Origin: Lachnospiraceae bacterium
GTDB taxonomy: Bacteria; Bacillota; Clostridia; Lachnospirales; Lachnospiraceae
Length of the DNA: 64,000 nt
Assembly (NCBI GenBank): GCA_015056735.1
Contig: SVFT01000011.1
Coordinates: 29,431-93,430, forward strand
Direction of reading: 5' to 3'
Shown here one piece after another: positions 60,686-64,000 of the stretch. The notes under the pieces are model-generated. The model ran no database searches. It worked only from the letters and a program-made list of their open reading frames with translations, and was not told the DNA's origin. Position 1 is the first letter of the stretch; every line of letters starts with the position of its first letter. The position numbers and the translations under genes are program-made.

Positions 60686-61786
60686 TTAAACATTAAAACG
60701 GAAGAGGATCACATCGCCGTCTTTTACGACGTAGTCCTTTCCTTCCATGCCGACAAGACCCTTCTCTCTGGCTGCTGCAAGAGAACCCTGCTCCAGAAGG
60801 TCTTTATAGTTTACAACTTCCGCCTTGATGAAGCCGCGTTCAAAATCCGTATGGATCTTGCCTGCTGCCTGCGGTGCTTTTGTACCGATCCTGATCGTCC
60901 AGGCTCTCGTCTCATCCTCACCAGCCGTCAAAAAGCTCATGAGGCCAAGGAGCTTATAACTTGCGGCGATCAGCTTTTCAAGACCCGACTCGGACAGCCC
61001 GAGGTCCTCTAAGAACATCGCCTTCTCATCATCCTCGAGTTCTGCGATCTCCTGCTCGATCTGCGCACAGATCACAAATACCTCGCTGCCGTTTGCAGCG
61101 GCAAATTCGCGAACCGCTTTCACCCCTGCATTGTCAGCGCCGTCATTTGCAAGGTCATCCTCCGCAACGTTTGCCGCAAAGATCACAGGCTTAGCAGTCA
61201 GGAGATTATACTCTCTGAAGGACTTCTGCAGATCATCATCATCCGGCACTTCAAAAGAGATCGCAAGCTTTCCTTCTTCGAGGTGCTTCTTAAGATCGAT
61301 CAGCATCGACTCTTCCTTGGCAAGTGACTTGTCCATACGGGCCGCCTTGGTCACCTTGGAAAAACGTCTCTCGAGAACTTCCAGGTCAGCGAAGATCAGC
61401 TCCAGGTTGATCGTTTCGATATCACGCAAAGGATCGATATTTCCGTCCACATGTACGACATTGGTATCCTCAAAGCAGCGGACCACATGCACGATCGCAT
61501 CCACTTCACGGATATTGGACAAAAACTGGTTGCCGAGGCCCTCTCCTTTGGATGCGCCCTTTACCAGTCCCGCGATGTCCACAAATTCGATCACAGCCGG
61601 CGTCACTTTCTTGGAATGATACATATCGCCGAGAAGCTTTAATCGCTCATCCGGTACAGCCACAACGCCCACGTTCGGATCGATCGTACAGAATGGGTAG
61701 TTGGCCGATTCCGCGCCCGCCTTGGTCAGTGAATTAAAAAGGGTACTCTTCCCGACATTGGGAAGACCTACGATTCCGAGTTTCAT
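60686..61786 (-). CDS. ychF: Redox-regulated ATPase YchF
   Basis: MKLGIVGLPNVGKSTLFNSLTKAGAESANYPFCTIDPNVGVV...DFERGFIKAEVVNYKDL. Confidence 0.98.
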   Translation of the reverse strand: MKLGIVGLPNVGKSTLFNSLTKAGAESANYPFCTIDPNVGVVAVPDERLKLLGDMYHSKKVTPAVIEFVDIAGLVKGASKGEGLGNQFLSNIREVDAIVHVVRCFEDTNVVHVDGNIDPLRDIETINLELIFADLEVLERRFSKVTKAARMDKSLAKEESMLIDLKKHLEEGKLAISFEVPDDDDLQKSFREYNLLTAKPVIFAANVAEDDLANDGADNAGVKAVREFAAANGSEVFVICAQIEQEIAELEDDEKAMFLEDLGLSESGLEKLIAASYKLLGLMSFLTAGEDETRAWTIRIGTKAPQAAGKIHTDFERGFIKAEVVNYKDLLEQGSLAAAREKGLVGMEGKDYVVKDGDVILFRFNV

Positions 61787-61940
61787 TTTCTATGTATCTC
61801 CTTCTAAAAATGCTTTATTTAAGCCATTTGTTATCTCAGCTTGTTGTACCAAGCACCATTTATCTATTATGACATAAAAATAGTCCTGACACAGCGAATA
61901 TATATTACCATATCAGGACGGATTTGTAAAAACATGCAGT

Positions 61941-61973
61941 AATGGACCTAGGGGACGGGGTTTGTGGTCCATT
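61941..61973. repeat. Solo REP-like unit
   Basis: AATGGACC-TAGGGGACGGGGTTTGT-GGTCCATT; same core as the 52630 palindrome arms, different but still complementary flanks. Confidence 0.75.
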
Positions 61974-62211
61974 ATATGGCTCAAAGTTCTGGTGTTTTAA
62001 TCCTGTTTATATGAAACTACGCCTTACTACCACTTTCGTGTAAGCCGCCTAATTTTTTTGCTTACATGAAATTCTACATCTCGGTCACTTTCGTGCAATG
62101 GGCACAAAAATTCCATCTCTGAATACTATGCTGATGCTCTCATTTCACCATTTATGAAAATTAATTTTGCCACAACATCATCTTCATTCGTATATATAAG
62201 CAGATAAGAAA

Positions 62212-62332
62212 AACAACCATTTCACTCTAAGTGGCTTATGCTTCACGAGCGGCAGGAATAGTTGTTACGTAAAAAATAGCATCCACAGCAAACGTGACGA
62301 CGTTTCACCGAAGCCTAGGGATGATATTTTTT
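62212..62332. other. Two adjacent noncoding stem-loop elements in ORF-poor spacer
   Basis: AACAACCATT(62212-62221)/AATAGTTGTT(62257-62266); AAAAAATAGCATCC(62271-62284)/GGATGATATTTTTT(62319-62332) enclosing AAACGT-GACG-ACGTTT. Confidence 0.55.
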
Positions 62333-62653
62333 ATTCAGATACATTCATTTAGATTTAAGATACCGTTTTCATTCCTTTCAATAATAATATTGGCAGCTCC
62401 TACTGTTAGTACCATCTAATTTTAGAAGTGCTATTTTATGCTATATTATTACGCTCTTACAAGCCTCTCCTGTTGCTACTTGTCAATAGTATCCTGTACT
62501 TTTTCTTGTGGAACTCCCAAAAATCCGCTCAAAATCTAGGCTGGAACACCATGGCATTTTTTGAAAAAACTGTAGAGAATTTCCTTGATATATGGTATTC
62601 TATCCACAGGCTGTTTGATGTCGCAGCCATATAACATTTCGAGGATAACAACA

Positions 62654-63580
62654 GTGGCAAAAGAAAAAGATACAGAAAAAAATGAAATCACTCCAGTGTC
62701 CGAAACTGTGATTCGGAGCTTAATCTATACTGTCCGTGGGCAACAAGTTATGTTAGACAGTGACTTGGCTATGCTATATCAAGTTGAGACCAGAAGGCTT
62801 AACGAAAGCGTAAAGCGTAATATCGGTCGTTTCCCAGAGTCTTTCTGCTTTCAAATGACCAAAGAAGAATATAATACTTTGAAGTCGCAAATTGCGACAT
62901 CAAACAATGAAGGTCGTGGTGGACGCAGAAAGCTCCCCTACTGCTTTACAGAACCTGGAATAGCCATGCTATCCGCTGTTCTCCACAGTGATACTGCTGT
63001 AAATGTCAGTGTCCGTATAATGAATACTTTCGTTGAAATGCGTAGATTCATATCGAACAACGCTTTGCTATTTGAAAAAATCAGCAATGTCGAATTGAAG
63101 CAATTGGAGTTCCAAAAGGAGACCGATGCAAAATTCGATAAAGTATTCGATTACATTTCAGATCACGCTGAGTCAGAACAAAAAATATTCTACGATGGTC
63201 AGATTTATGACGCTTTCAGCCTTATAGCTTCTCTTATCCAAAAAGCCAAGAAAAGCCTGTCACTGATTGATGGATACGTTGATATTAAGACACTGAATCT
63301 TCTTGCTAAGAAAAAGAAGGGTGTAGCCGTAACAATATACACTCACCCCAAAACACCCCTGAGCCAGACTGATATTAGCAATTTCAACCGCCAGTATCCC
63401 AGTCTTTTAGTCAAAGGAACAACCATATTCCATGACCGATTTTTGGTAATCGATGATACTGATGTGTATCATATTGGTGCCTCTATCAAGGACGCTGGCA
63501 CTAAATGCTTCGGAATAACCCTGATCCAGGATAATCAGATGTCCAGCGACCTTATCAAGAGAATAAAAACCATAAAATAA
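62654..63580 (+). CDS. ORF6N domain protein with C-terminal PLD-like region (GTG start 62654; ORF opens at 62585)
   Basis: VMLDSDLAMLYQVETRRLNESVKRNIGRFPESFCFQMTKEEY...GGRRKLPYCFTEPGIAMLSAVL; C-term ...GTTIFHDRFLVIDDTDVYHIGASIKDAG (HxR-x4-D variant of HKD). Confidence 0.88.
   Translation: MAKEKDTEKNEITPVSETVIRSLIYTVRGQQVMLDSDLAMLYQVETRRLNESVKRNIGRFPESFCFQMTKEEYNTLKSQIATSNNEGRGGRRKLPYCFTEPGIAMLSAVLHSDTAVNVSVRIMNTFVEMRRFISNNALLFEKISNVELKQLEFQKETDAKFDKVFDYISDHAESEQKIFYDGQIYDAFSLIASLIQKAKKSLSLIDGYVDIKTLNLLAKKKKGVAVTIYTHPKTPLSQTDISNFNRQYPSLLVKGTTIFHDRFLVIDDTDVYHIGASIKDAGTKCFGITLIQDNQMSSDLIKRIKTIK
62878..62904. repeat. 27-bp palindrome, copy 1 (inside ORF6N gene)
   Basis: TTTGAAGTCGCAA-A-TTGCGACATCAAA. 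Confidence 0.8.
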
Positions 63581-63582
63581 TT

Positions 63583-63609
63583 TTTGATGTCGCATTTTGC
63601 GATATCAAA
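63583..63609. repeat. 27-bp palindrome, copy 2 (just after ORF6N stop codon)
   Basis: TTTGATGTCGCA-TTT-TGCGATATCAAA. Confidence 0.8.
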
Positions 63610-63623
63610 CAAATACAGTATTC

Positions 63624-63655
63624 AAAAGAGCCGGCACAAAAATCGGCTCTTTTTG
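63624..63655 (+). terminator. Rho-independent terminator of ORF6N gene
   Basis: AAAAGAGCCG...CGGCTCTTTTTG. Confidence 0.85.
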
Positions 63656-63780
63656 TTAGGCACAGTCGGCCTTCAACACCCTTTTCAGCTTCTGTGAAAA
63701 GATCTGTTACACCAGGATCTGATCACCCTAAATACCTTCATCATCGTACCTTCATTCGGAAATTATTTTGTTGTGTTTTG

Positions 63781-63952
63781 TCGGCGAAGCCGTGGGGTTT
63801 CCTTGTGCGAAGCGTCAAGTAATACCCAGTACTGTATGTCGCAACGACATACAACTGGGCCAAGGCTGTCGCCCTGGACGGACTAAGGCGCTTCGCCCTT
63901 AACCAGACAAGGTTTCACCTTGACGTAAGCCCGCAATCACGGGTACCTTTTG
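63781..63952. ncRNA. Candidate structured RNA or mobile-element end (multi-hairpin, noncoding)
   Basis: Series of hairpins incl. CCCAGTactGTATGTCG-CAA-CGACATACaACTGGG (63825-63859), AAGGCG-CTTC-GCCCTT, CAAGG-TTTCA-CCTTG, CCCG-CAATCA-CGGG, enclosed by CGTCAAG (63813-63819)/CTTGACG (63919-63925); no ORF. Confidence 0.5.
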
Positions 63953-64000
63953 ATTTTATCATATCCTTGAGATAATCGACTCTGTAACTTTAATCATCTA

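Overview
The window is about 64 kb of chromosome that looks like a Lachnospiraceae/Clostridia genome (inferred from gene content and protein style, not searched). Most of it is housekeeping DNA on the minus strand: glycolysis (gpmI partial, tpiA, pgk, gap), rny, malQ, recX-recA, cinA/pgsA/rimO, rpoZ-gmk-YicC, tRNA-Arg(CCG), efp, aroQ-aroK-aroE, nrdR, and a split dcw cluster (mraZ-rsmH-ftsL-pbp // mraY-murD-ftsW-ftsQ-ftsZ), then lgt and ychF. Accessory regions of interest: (1) a compact NHLM-type peptide export operon at 10.5-16.2 kb (short HlyD-like anchor, C39 peptidase-ABC, second NHLM ABC, ECF sigma factor, 64-aa double-Gly-type precursor) with no visible modification enzyme and a predicted core lacking Cys/Ser/Thr; (2) a ROK/ABC sugar operon with an uncharacterised TIM-barrel-like enzyme; (3) a class III nucleotide cyclase next to two tandem cyclic-nucleotide-binding proteins; (4) a transglutaminase-like protein with the catalytic Cys replaced by Ala; (5) REP/BIME-like 'GGGGACGGGGT' palindromes with covarying arms; (6) an AT-rich right end carrying an ORF6N-PLD-like gene associated with a repeated 27-bp palindrome, followed by a dense multi-hairpin noncoding segment at 63.78-63.95 kb. 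No CRISPR array, rRNA or intact transposase was seen.
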